Positions 18,490 to 26,796 of a stretch of 64,000 bases of DNA are shown here, piece by piece. How positions within the stretch are numbered: position 1 is the first letter of the stretch; each line of letters begins with the position of its first letter. A program made the translations under genes and the position numbers. Under the pieces are notes generated by a model. That model saw nothing but the letters and a program-made list of their open reading frames with translations, searched no databases and was not told the origin of the DNA. Origin of the DNA: Pseudomonas chlororaphis (GTDB lineage: Bacteria; Pseudomonadota; Gammaproteobacteria; Pseudomonadales; Pseudomonadaceae); the NCBI GenBank assembly GCA_001023535.1, contig CP011020.1, positions 558,001 to 622,000 of the forward strand. The letters are read 5' to 3'.

Positions 18490-19128
18490 ATGAGTAAATT
18501 TCGCAACTTAAACATCGACGTTGTTGTTAACGGCGAAACTATAAATATTGACGGCGAACAAAGGACTGAGTTTGTTCAGCTGTACGGACTTGACGAACTC
18601 ATCCCAAATCGTTACTCAGAAATTTTCGTTGTTGATTTAATCGTGAATCTTGAGCTAAGTGGAGTCGATCCAACGCACATCATTGATGAAGTCAAGCGTC
18701 TTGAGACGTTAAGTAATGATGGCTATACAAAAGAAGCCACTCAATTTAAACATGCGCCACTGCACCCACTGTGGCATCAGCATTATTTTTCTGATCACTT
18801 TTTAGTACACAATATTCAAAATGAGATTAAGAAAAGTTTCAACACTATATGGGATAAATCGATGGGAGAAAAAAATTCTGTTATAGAACAGAAACATCTG
18901 GACAAACTTGTGCACAACCTGGTTGAGGGCACAATCGAAACACGTAGTAATGAAAAACGAATAACGGGCGAATGGTTAGTGTTTTCTAAGGAGACAACAG
19001 GGAATATCTATCTGTGTATGGCAACGCACACAACTGGAGACATTAATATCTATAATAGGCTAGAATATTGCTGTGAACACCAGTTCCCACTATTAGAGCC
19101 ATTTTCCTCTAATCGTAGAGCGTCATAA
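18490..19128 (+). CDS. Hypothetical protein, AT-rich island cargo
   Basis: This 212-residue protein is not recognised. The sequence opens MSKFRNLNIDVVVNGETINIDG and has a His/aromatic-rich middle (HAPLHPLWHQHYFSDHFLVH). It ends with GEWLVFSKETTGNIYLCMATHT, which reads like a beta hairpin. No membrane segment or signal peptide is seen. It lies 86 bp after the DUF2971 gene on the same strand, so they may be co-transcribed. The His cluster could bind metal, but that is only a possibility. Confidence 0.6.
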   Translation: MSKFRNLNIDVVVNGETINIDGEQRTEFVQLYGLDELIPNRYSEIFVVDLIVNLELSGVDPTHIIDEVKRLETLSNDGYTKEATQFKHAPLHPLWHQHYFSDHFLVHNIQNEIKKSFNTIWDKSMGEKNSVIEQKHLDKLVHNLVEGTIETRSNEKRITGEWLVFSKETTGNIYLCMATHTTGDINIYNRLEYCCEHQFPLLEPFSSNRRAS

Positions 19129-19931
19129 ATACCATATACCAAAAATTAATTTACTAGTAGATAAAACGGCCATTAAACTTGGTTGCTGGAACCAATATGC
19201 CGTCATACGGATGCAACTGTTTTAACCCCGAGTGCAGTTGCGGCTCAAGGACGCGAAAGTACAAAAACAGATTATTTACCGTTGCCTGGCAGTTACCGGT
19301 CGTTCCTATGCTTTTTTTCGAGAAGTAATGAACGGCCAAGAGCCGACGCTCAACTCGCCCGCTACGACCACAAGCTGAAGGCCGTTTTGGCTTAGATTCA
19401 GATTGGGCAAGCCAGTCGCGTTCCTATCGCCCCAAAACGGACAGCTCTGAGGGGCGGCTCTTGGCCGAATTCTGCCGGTCGCAGTCGGCGGTAATGCAGC
19501 ACTCTCAGCGAGAGAGGCTGCTACGCATGCTGGTCAGATCCGATGCAAATAGGGGGGCAAACCGAATGCAAATGTCTGGTCAAGTAATGCAAACGTGTGG
19601 TGAGTACCTACGCAACCAGGTGGTTAAGTGGAGTGCGATTTCGCATCCGATGTGTATGGCGATTCCTGCCAGCGCAGCTCCGGCAGAAACTATGAATAGT
19701 CCTACCCTGGGTATAGTCTCCGATCTTGCGTTAGCGAAACGGGGCAGTCGTGCCAAGCGATGCCTTAGCGAGCCTAGGAATTGGAGAAAGGAGAAAGGAG
19801 AAAAAGATAATCTCGAACGCTCAAGAATTGGCCCCTCCCAGCCGTTGACTACCTTTGAGTGGCTATTTTCGTCATATAATCGTTGAAAGGATTGGTGCTT
19901 TATGCGAAGACTGTAAAAAATCTTGGCTGCT
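19129..19931. other. 0.8 kb decayed stretch, no credible gene
   Basis: Only short overlapping frames are present, without ribosome-binding sites or family motifs. Composition returns to higher GC from about 19320, unlike the AT-rich cargo to its left, suggesting debris of an older insertion. A short tandem of GGAGAAA units lies at about 19784-19803. A four-codon ATG frame (MRRL) after GAAAGGA at about 19901 may be a leader for the small membrane protein that follows. Confidence 0.4.
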
Positions 19932-20261
19932 ATGCTGCGTGTTCCATCTGCCGCAGCATATCTGATTCAGAACGTGTGGAAAGACAACCCGCTGGTGAGT
20001 TCAACTGTAAAAACCGCTCTGATAATATTCAGTATCCTAATCGCAATTTTTTCTACGGTCCTTTGGCATCTTTCGGCATCTATGCAAGAGGAGTTGACCA
20101 TGGCAATTGGCTACGATCCGAAGCAATTTGCCGCAATCACTACCGCAGCAGCAATGCTGAATACGAAAGCAGCCCTCTTGGGGGCGTTGGCCGCTATCTT
20201 GAATGGGGTTTATTTCTGGTTGAGCACCATCGGTAGCGCGGATACCAGCTCCGACGCATAA
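19932..20261 (+). CDS. Small membrane protein with two hydrophobic helices
   Basis: This is a predicted 109-residue protein. Hydrophobic segments lie at about residues 27-47 (TALIIFSILIAIFSTVLWHL) and 80-100 (AALLGALAAILNGVYFWL), with a short polar region between. I recognise no family. The ATG at 19932 is chosen; a TTG three codons earlier is equally open, and neither has a good ribosome-binding site. It is convergent with the recombinase operon. It could be a holin-like or effector-like membrane peptide, or a chance frame. Confidence 0.4.
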   Translation: MLRVPSAAAYLIQNVWKDNPLVSSTVKTALIIFSILIAIFSTVLWHLSASMQEELTMAIGYDPKQFAAITTAAAMLNTKAALLGALAAILNGVYFWLSTIGSADTSSDA

Positions 20262-20286
20262 ACGCTAAAATGCTTTGTCTTACCAT

Positions 20287-20316
20287 CTCCATCGCACTGT
20301 AATCAGATCGATGGAG
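20287..20316. terminator. Hairpin between convergent transcripts
   Basis: CTCCATCG (20287-20294) and CGATGGAG (20309-20316) are perfect 8-bp arms with a 14-base loop. They lie between the small membrane gene and the end of the recombinase operon. There is no strong T-run on either side, so termination is only possible. Confidence 0.35.
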
Positions 20317-20335
20317 ACGTGGAAAAAGAGTTTAT

Positions 20336-21712
20336 TTAGTCATTTTGGGAAAGCATTTCGCCAATTCTTGATTGGATATCGTGGGGTTCGATCCCACTTT
20401 CGACTTCTAATTTCAAAAGCTCCAAGGCCCTTTTTATAGCTTCTAGATCAAGAGTCTCCCTGATCTTTTTGTTCACACGCTCTACGTCAAAGTACTCGTC
20501 AAAAGCTAGGTCGATGTAGTGGTCGAGACTTTTAACATGTTTCTGGCCCGTGAATTCTAAGATTTTCCTTTTGTAGTACTCGACATTAAGAATTCTAGAC
20601 CTGAAGTCCTCTTTATCAAGAACTTCTTGGCTGGTAATGAATGATACGAACAGCTTTGTGATAAAGCGGTGACGAAACATATGTGGATGCGCTCGGCCAG
20701 GAATACCTGCCGCGATCCGGAACGCCCTGACTTCTTGTGTCAGAGTGTTTGGTTTTAATTGTTGGCCTGAACGGTGATTAATCAGAACATATCCATGGTC
20801 TTTTATTTTTCCACATGTGTTATGGACCACGATAGAACGATTGCTATTTATGTATTCGGCAATGAATAAAAGATCCACGCGAGTTACTGGAATCAGACGT
20901 GCAGATTTTTTGTTCCCACCTTGCTTGATCGACTCCATTAACAAGAACGGTTCATCCATTTCCAGAGCTGCTAGGACTGAGCGTACCGTTAGAGCGCATA
21001 CTTCACTCCGCCGCCCCCCTGTTATCTCTAGGAGAAGTAGCATCACATATCTACGTTTTTTTATATGAGAGTTCGGAGAAATTCGACTAACCACACCTTT
21101 AAGACGTTTGATGTCTGCGGTGGAAATGGCATTGCGCTTTTTTGGGCCGCTGGGTTCCGGGAATGAATTATGGTGCCAGTAATGATGTATTGAGGTCGAT
21201 ACAGTTCCATAACTACTGGTTGATTGACTGACTTTTACTTCACGCTTTTCTGCTTTAATTCTTTCATTAGGACCAACGCCACTTGATCCGTCGTATAACA
21301 TACCTACAAATGAAAGAAATTCTAACGTACGCCTGCCAATGGCAATTATTGTGTCTTCATTTCTCTTGGATACAGTCTTATCATTCAACATTTTCTCTGC
21401 ACGTAGCGAACGAATAAACGCAGTGAAACGGTTATCCGTAAGCTTGTGAAGCTCTATTCCATTCAGATATACATAACGAATTATATGTCCTAATTGGTTT
21501 GCATAAGTTGTTAGAGTTCCGCCGTCAGTTAGCCGAGAGTAACCGCCATGAAATAGTTTGAGCATATATAGGTTGGCTGGTGTGTTCCAACTTCCATCGG
21601 GCCAAAACATTTTAGGAATGTTTTCAGCATCGACAAAAACCAAGCTTCCTTTATTTGCGGTAGCAAAAGGAAGCCTAAAGGTTTCCTCAGTAAGGCAATA
21701 TAGCTTACCCAT
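20336..21712 (-). CDS. Tyrosine recombinase, GmtY-like (last gene of the recombinase operon)
   Basis: This 458-residue protein has the catalytic tyrosine-recombinase pattern: Arg234 in TGGRRSEV, His344-x-x-Arg347 in HPHMFRHRF, and Tyr399 in SLDHYIDL. It is therefore probably active in cutting and joining island ends. The N-terminal ~190 residues would be the core-binding domain. It starts 2 bp after the preceding gene and ends the four-gene operon. Length, order and the VFVDAENIPKMFWPDG region fit the recombinase of gamma-mobile-trio elements as I remember them. A Tn554 TnpA-like role is an alternative name for a similar job. Confidence 0.8.
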   Translation of the reverse strand: MGKLYCLTEETFRLPFATANKGSLVFVDAENIPKMFWPDGSWNTPANLYMLKLFHGGYSRLTDGGTLTTYANQLGHIIRYVYLNGIELHKLTDNRFTAFIRSLRAEKMLNDKTVSKRNEDTIIAIGRRTLEFLSFVGMLYDGSSGVGPNERIKAEKREVKVSQSTSSYGTVSTSIHHYWHHNSFPEPSGPKKRNAISTADIKRLKGVVSRISPNSHIKKRRYVMLLLLEITGGRRSEVCALTVRSVLAALEMDEPFLLMESIKQGGNKKSARLIPVTRVDLLFIAEYINSNRSIVVHNTCGKIKDHGYVLINHRSGQQLKPNTLTQEVRAFRIAAGIPGRAHPHMFRHRFITKLFVSFITSQEVLDKEDFRSRILNVEYYKRKILEFTGQKHVKSLDHYIDLAFDEYFDVERVNKKIRETLDLEAIKRALELLKLEVESGIEPHDIQSRIGEMLSQND

Positions 21713-21714
21713 CT

Positions 21715-22233
21715 TTACTGCCTGTTTTGAGAGTAAGATAGCATTTGAAGAATCTCCAAACGCTCAGCTTTGAAGGTCTCTGCACGTTCAGGATGATTTA
21801 CGAGGCGCACATATTTCTCGCACAGATTCAGACTTAATTGCAACGCATGAGTCACCACTAAAAGGTTCCCCTCGACCAGCTGCTTTTCTGACTCTAGCTG
21901 CTCGATCTTATTGAGAAGTCCAATTTTGTTCCGACTATCATTGCGTCCAATGGGAGCAGAAACTTCTTTTAAATGACGCAGAGCTTGTATTCTCAATTTA
22001 TCAAGTTTGTGGAATCCCTCGACAAAGCACTCTCCCGAAGCTGATTTTAGAGCATTCAGGGATATAGGTTGCATATCTTGTGATGGCCATGTCATAGCAG
22101 CCATTGCGCCTTGTGATTTAAGGAGTTTTATTAAGAGTAAACATTCATGCTGCGAAGGCTGAGTAACTAAGATCGACTGAAGGAATGAAGACAACTGCAT
22201 CGACTTTTTCCTTGCTTTTGTTTCGCTAGACAT
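21715..22233 (-). CDS. Small helical protein of the recombinase operon, GmtX-like / TnpC-like
   Basis: This 172-residue protein is predicted mostly alpha-helical, with a likely coiled coil (IGLLNKIEQLESEKQLVEGN). It has no catalytic motif. The frame is open to 22296, but ATG 22233 is preferred: it follows GAGG and overlaps the upstream stop by 8 bases, giving translational coupling. A small helical protein between two large recombinases is the layout of gamma-mobile-trio (GmtX) and Tn554 (TnpC), where it assists or orients recombination. Identity to either family is inferred from position and size. Confidence 0.65.
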   Translation of the reverse strand: MSSETKARKKSMQLSSFLQSILVTQPSQHECLLLIKLLKSQGAMAAMTWPSQDMQPISLNALKSASGECFVEGFHKLDKLRIQALRHLKEVSAPIGRNDSRNKIGLLNKIEQLESEKQLVEGNLLVVTHALQLSLNLCEKYVRLVNHPERAETFKAERLEILQMLSYSQNRQ

Positions 22234-24190
22234 ACAGTACCTCAAATTTAAACTTAACTGGTTCTCCATTGCGCCCTTCAAAGAAATCAGGCTCAATAGT
22301 AACCTTGCAAGTGTTGATTAGATGCGCAAGATAGGACTCAAATTCCTCTCGGTCTAAAATGCTAAAAGATGCTGTTCCAAAATGGTCGACTACAGTTTTC
22401 TCAAGATCAGAAAATGTCTTGTTTCCACGACATAAAAACTCCGCTGTAAATTCAGCCTTAATGGTTGTTAAAACCGCACCTGGTACATGCTCAGTTATAT
22501 AACGATATACATGAGCTTTGTCTGTATGTGCTAAAAACCATCTTAAAACGTCAAGGTCACCGAACGCAGACCAATAAAAAGCTTGCGCGAATAAACGGCG
22601 AAGCTGGTGCTGGCGAAGATTGTATTTTTGGTGTGTTTTTTCGCAAAATATTTGGAAGTAATCGCATGCAATGTTAAGAACCTTGTTGTAGCTTGTATGA
22701 TTCACTGATCCAAGGGATGCTTCACGATGAGATGGGATAGCAAAAATCCCATGACGAGCTTCATCGTTTTGATAAATTCTTTTGTGGAATTCGGATATTT
22801 GGTTACTGATACCTACACAAAGACTTGGAATAGGACGCTCCGTATATTCTCTAGTATCACCAAGGCCTGATTTTCCTACATAAAACCCCAACATTTGGGT
22901 GTCCGAGTCAACTTCCCTTGGGGTACATTTCATAAGCTCCTCTTGGCGTCGGGCTGAAAGAGCGCCAAAAATAATCTGGGCTGCCCCGTAAAAGATTTGT
23001 AAATAGTCGTGTAGGCCTAAGCGGCCAAAGTCCTCAGGCTGTGCATCTTGCTTTATCGTTTTTGACCAAGTAGTACAGCTCAGCGAACTTAATGTTGCTG
23101 GTAGCAAGTGCTTCACACCATTTTTTTTAACAAAATTTACTAAGCTTAAGTTTTCAAGACGGGCTTGTTGATAGACGTTCGCACATGCCAGTAGCAAATC
23201 ACTTCCATAACTTAAAACGTATTCAACCGAGCTTCTGAATGCTTTAAACCCTACATGAACAGGTATTGACCTGTAGATGTCAGGTTCAGGAAGGTTAAAA
23301 AACTTTGCAGAGAATTCTTTTAAACAATCAAATGTCGAAGGGTCTGGTGCTTGAAAATTTAGTTTTTCAAGATGAATCAGCGACTCCATGCACGAAGTGT
23401 GCAGCGAGTAGATTTGCTTTATTGTCTTCTCGTGCCTGCTCCGCACCGGCGCTATTTTCATCTGTGGTTTACAGTTGTTATCTGAATCGCCACTGAAGCA
23501 AAACTTTTCAGGGATAATGTATGTGCGGTTACCAAGCAAAGTATTAGAGTAAATCTTTTGTACCACATGCTTGTATACCTTTGCTGGGGCGCGGATGGCC
23601 GTCTTTAAGCTTTGCCCTGACTGTTTGAGAATCGCGGCCTTTGCAGCCTCACACTGCGCATCGGTTAGCGCAGTGTGATTTCCGGCCAAGGAAAATTGCT
23701 TGCTTTCTAATAGTTCGTGCTTAATGTATTGCTCTAGCTTATTTGGCCAGTCGTAAAAACGGCTCGTGGTCTCACGGTTTTCTGTTATTTGAATCAATAG
23801 TGTCCTGATTATTTGCTCATTAATAGTGCTAAGGCCATATTGTCTTATTCTAGAAGCGTATTGACTGGCCAGCAGAAAATCCGTAATCGCTAAAATGATT
23901 CGGATTCTTTTTAGTTTTTGCGCCTTAGTCGCTCCGCCGAGTTTAATGTAGCCTGAAGCTTGGATCGCTATCCAACCTTTAATCTGGTTTCTAAGTAAAG
24001 AATTCTTATTGTCACTTAGCTTAGAGTTGTCACCCAAAATAATTTCAAAGTTAACAGGCTCACATAGGCCTTCTATTTCCCAAGCTTTTGCATCATATTT
24101 AGATTTCAATAGATCGAATCCCCCGAGTAGCGACTCTTCAACTTGGGGTTCCAAAAAACTTAATTCGACAGGGAGATAATGTATAGTCAT
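22226..24190 (-). CDS. Tyrosine recombinase/integrase, GmtZ-like (large)
   Basis: This 654-residue protein's C-terminal catalytic domain has Arg414 in SARRQEEL, His528-x-x-Arg531 in RQHQLRRLFAQ, and a Tyr562/Tyr564 pair in HVYRYI. It keeps the R-HxxR-Y residues of active tyrosine recombinases. The ~400-residue N-terminal part is far longer than in XerC and contains a CxxD/His-rich stretch (CFSGDSDNNCKPQMK). The start overlaps the stop of the 745-residue gene by 4 bases (ATGA). Large size and operon position suit GmtZ of gamma-mobile-trio islands or TnpB of Tn554. Confidence 0.8.
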   Translation of the reverse strand: MTIHYLPVELSFLEPQVEESLLGGFDLLKSKYDAKAWEIEGLCEPVNFEIILGDNSKLSDNKNSLLRNQIKGWIAIQASGYIKLGGATKAQKLKRIRIILAITDFLLASQYASRIRQYGLSTINEQIIRTLLIQITENRETTSRFYDWPNKLEQYIKHELLESKQFSLAGNHTALTDAQCEAAKAAILKQSGQSLKTAIRAPAKVYKHVVQKIYSNTLLGNRTYIIPEKFCFSGDSDNNCKPQMKIAPVRSRHEKTIKQIYSLHTSCMESLIHLEKLNFQAPDPSTFDCLKEFSAKFFNLPEPDIYRSIPVHVGFKAFRSSVEYVLSYGSDLLLACANVYQQARLENLSLVNFVKKNGVKHLLPATLSSLSCTTWSKTIKQDAQPEDFGRLGLHDYLQIFYGAAQIIFGALSARRQEELMKCTPREVDSDTQMLGFYVGKSGLGDTREYTERPIPSLCVGISNQISEFHKRIYQNDEARHGIFAIPSHREASLGSVNHTSYNKVLNIACDYFQIFCEKTHQKYNLRQHQLRRLFAQAFYWSAFGDLDVLRWFLAHTDKAHVYRYITEHVPGAVLTTIKAEFTAEFLCRGNKTFSDLEKTVVDHFGTASFSILDREEFESYLAHLINTCKVTIEPDFFEGRNGEPVKFKFEVLYV

Positions 24191-26424
24191 TGTACCGACT
24201 CACGATTTGCATGTGAGTTCTTCACCGCTTTGAGCATATCCTGGAAATCAGGACGTGTGCATTCATCAGATTCTATGTAACTTAATAACTTTCTAGAAAT
24301 TTTCGACCAGTAATTCTCTTTTGCATTCGTCAAGATGGTGTCCGATTTTTCTTCAAGTTTTATCATTTCTCTCAACACGGTCTCATCAATGCAGAAAACA
24401 ATTTCTTTCTTTTGAGAGGTAGTGTCTTGCGTTGGTGCATCGACAGCCGTCTTCTTGATTTTAAGTGCGTGATTATTGAGAAAAATGTGCATTTCTTCGA
24501 TTGAGTTGAAATCGGTTGCAGCCAACGCATAAGGGCTATCGTTCATTGCTTCCAAGATGAACCCTTGGTGGAAAATTCTTATCCATCTGTTACTGAAGAA
24601 GTCCAGTAATGGTTTAGGAATGTATCTTTTGAGAAGAACGTAGTCAAAGCGGGTATGGCCTAGCGCCTTACTAGCGGCAACCAAGCTTTCTGTTTCAATG
24701 TATTTTGCAACACCACCTAAGGCTCTAACAGCTGTAAGTGTACAGTGCTGGCTTAGGGTCTCAGCTGCTTCGGGTATTGCTCCTAAATCTACCAGCTCTT
24801 GGGCGAATTCGATTCTGTGAGGTTTTGCAATTGTTAAGCTCTTTAGCTTTTTAGGGTACCCAAATCCTTTGCCTGTGCTAAGAAACAGTCTGCGCCAATT
24901 TGGGTCCCCAATATTCCTTAAGTACTGACGGGCGGGTTCAGTTATCGCTATCAATGTCTGAACGATGCTGTGCGTCTCGTCCGTTAACAAGATTTTTTGC
25001 TCTGCTAACTCTGAACCTTTTCGGTACTTGTTGCTTACTAGATAATGGCCTGCATCAGTTTCGATAACGCCACAGAATATCCCATGCTTATCATATAGAT
25101 CGCAGCCATTTAGGAATTCAGAGGTAATTTCACTATGGTGAGCTACCAAAGCGTAAGCGAAAGGCACCACGGTATTCGTAGTTGGTAAAGCTAGTGCTTG
25201 GGCTACCTCCGATAATGGGGCGCCATATAGAAATAGCAATCTACAGTCATTACCCGTCTTGAATCCGATTTTTTCGTAGATTGAATAACAGTTCTTTAAG
25301 AATAACGCGTTATCGAAACCTGCTGTTAAATGGAGTTGATCAGCATGGGATGAATTGAGATCTGCAAGACGTTTTTTTACGCATTCAATCTTTGAGCGGG
25401 CCCATTTCTTTACGAGATCTAAGTCATGTTGAACTCGCCCAAAAATTATTTCCATAGCCTCGTCGTCCGTTACACTTAGAGGAACTGGGAATGTCAGCTT
25501 TATATTTTCTTGGTCGCCATTTTTGCCCTGCCGTTGGTTAGGGGTGTGTGCTCCCCTGAATGTAGGGGTGCCGTCGGGCATGCCACCAGTAGGGCGGGCG
25601 ATAAGATTGGACTGTGCCAATTTTTCGCTAAACGGGACAATTGAGTACAACCATCCATTACTAATAGTAAATAACTTCGCTCCTTGCCCATTTGCAAATC
25701 TACTTGTAAAGTAGTGGCTACGAAACTCCGTCCAAAACTCTTTAGATTTTTTAGCGATTTTCAAATTTTCGGCATCAAACTTATGAACATTATCAGCCAT
25801 AAAGTCTATTAGCTCTTTAACTCCGTTTATTCGTACTGAGCGAATATTTTGAAGTACCGATGCGTAGGTTTGGTAAAAAGCTGCGCTGAACTCATATCCA
25901 TAGCTTTTGTAGAGACCGCGTAGTGGAACGTATCGCTCTTGTCCATTTAGGTTATAAGCCTTCCATCCAGACCAGTACCATAAAGCTCTGGCATCTAAAT
26001 CCAAGCTTTCAAACTCTTGAATGGCTTTGATTTTATTCTTGTATGAGAGCTTATCGTCTCGGTGTTGCCCGAATGTTAGCTGCGAATTGGGCGACGTGAT
26101 TAGCAAGCAGATATATCGCCATATCCTGCTGTATCGAGAACGGCGGGATGAATGATAAAGAACAAACTGCTCTGACCAAAGAGCGCCTTGAAATTGTCTG
26201 CTCAAACTTAATAGTTCGGACGTTTTGAGATTTTGCGAATCAAGTTTATTCATAGTTATTTGAAGGAAGCATTCAAATAACTTCAAGGTCCTCTGCGCTT
26301 CGCCATAAAACCTCTCGTCGCCACACCCTTCGATTTTTCTTAGGACAGTCTCTACGATTGAAATTGGAATACTTTCAAAAGGAAATTCTTGGTAGCAATC
26401 AATTCGTTGTATAAGGGCGGGCAT
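24187..26424 (-). CDS. Large recombinase-like protein, first gene of the operon, probably catalytically degenerate
   Basis: This 745-residue protein's C-terminal portion has the outline of a tyrosine-recombinase domain, ending in ALGHTRFDYVLLKRYIP with His590 and Tyr601 in the usual spacing. The first catalytic Arg seems missing: the expected TGxRxxE is YGAPLSEV. The HxxR box also reads TAVR (Thr for His). The N-terminal ~350 residues are helical and unrecognised. It is 4-base coupled to the GmtZ-like gene, so it is likely a structural or DNA-binding partner of the active recombinases. If so, the module is a quartet rather than a trio. Confidence 0.65.
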   Translation of the reverse strand: MPALIQRIDCYQEFPFESIPISIVETVLRKIEGCGDERFYGEAQRTLKLFECFLQITMNKLDSQNLKTSELLSLSRQFQGALWSEQFVLYHSSRRSRYSRIWRYICLLITSPNSQLTFGQHRDDKLSYKNKIKAIQEFESLDLDARALWYWSGWKAYNLNGQERYVPLRGLYKSYGYEFSAAFYQTYASVLQNIRSVRINGVKELIDFMADNVHKFDAENLKIAKKSKEFWTEFRSHYFTSRFANGQGAKLFTISNGWLYSIVPFSEKLAQSNLIARPTGGMPDGTPTFRGAHTPNQRQGKNGDQENIKLTFPVPLSVTDDEAMEIIFGRVQHDLDLVKKWARSKIECVKKRLADLNSSHADQLHLTAGFDNALFLKNCYSIYEKIGFKTGNDCRLLFLYGAPLSEVAQALALPTTNTVVPFAYALVAHHSEITSEFLNGCDLYDKHGIFCGVIETDAGHYLVSNKYRKGSELAEQKILLTDETHSIVQTLIAITEPARQYLRNIGDPNWRRLFLSTGKGFGYPKKLKSLTIAKPHRIEFAQELVDLGAIPEAAETLSQHCTLTAVRALGGVAKYIETESLVAASKALGHTRFDYVLLKRYIPKPLLDFFSNRWIRIFHQGFILEAMNDSPYALAATDFNSIEEMHIFLNNHALKIKKTAVDAPTQDTTSQKKEIVFCIDETVLREMIKLEEKSDTILTNAKENYWSKISRKLLSYIESDECTRPDFQDMLKAVKNSHANRESVQ

Positions 26425-26764
26425 ATACGTTTCGCTGTCTTAGATGCAGCAGAGGCTATCCATAGAAAGCTTTTTTTTCAACCCCCTAGTGAATATTAAA
26501 ATACCATTGACCTTTCTTTATAAAGGTTAAAATATATACATCTAGTTATTTTTGTAATTATGATTTTGTGACTGTATTTCTGTTCGTGTTTTTTTGTTTG
26601 GTTTGATGTTTTAGCTGCCGTTATTTTCTCGGTTTTGTAGTGGCATATTTCATGACTGCTAGTTTTTTTGTCATCACTTACATTGTCCAAACTGACAACT
26701 ATGGATTTTGATAATTTTTCAGCGCACTCCACCGGAGAGCCTCTCAACTCAAGGGCTCCGATGG
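26425..26764 (-). promoter_or_regulatory. Promoter region of the recombinase operon and right-end non-coding DNA
   Basis: This 340-bp AT-rich stretch lies upstream of the leftward recombinase operon. ACCTTT/AAAGGT inverted arms (26510-26527) flank a TATAAAG on the minus strand, which could be a -10 with a self-regulatory operator. CTGACAAC at 26692-26699 repeats, in the same orientation, the terminal motif at 26765-26773 and may be a second recombinase-binding site. No gene is seen. Confidence 0.5.
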
Positions 26765-26796
26765 CTGACAACAAATGCAAAAAAGCGAAACGAATC
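26765..26796 (-). repeat. Island right terminal inverted repeat
   Basis: Read inward on the minus strand from the comM junction, this end gives GTTTCGC, a T-run, GC and TGTTGTCAG, with ATCGGAG beyond. It matches the left end at 4413-4450. The motif lies 22 bp inside the CATT junction here and 26 bp inside on the left. Confidence 0.75.

Larger units (their letters stand above)
4407..26796. mobile_element. 22.4 kb integrative island inserted in comM, with multi-recombinase module, ars operon and putative defence cargo
   Basis: The boundaries are set by the two comM fragments, which abut without loss when the island is removed. A CATT sequence is shared at both junctions (4404-4407 and 26796-26799). 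Imperfect inverted repeats of about 30 bp lie just inside each end. The right end carries four tyrosine-recombinase-module genes. No target-site duplication of transposase length is seen, consistent with tyrosine recombinases, which exchange at a short shared core. Base composition drops inside, most strongly at 11.4-19.1 kb, which suggests acquisition of several modules. comM is a known integration site for unrelated islands (AbaR in Acinetobacter); the recombinases here are a different type. Confidence 0.9.

Noticed and set aside
4407..26796. Integrative conjugative element
   Set aside because: No relaxase, type IV secretion, coupling protein or replication gene is present; the island is mobilised at most by its recombinases.
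4407..26796. AbaR/Tn7-like transposon in comM
   Set aside because: No tniA/tniB-type DDE transposase or AAA transposition protein, and no 5-bp target duplication at the junctions; the recombinases are of tyrosine type.
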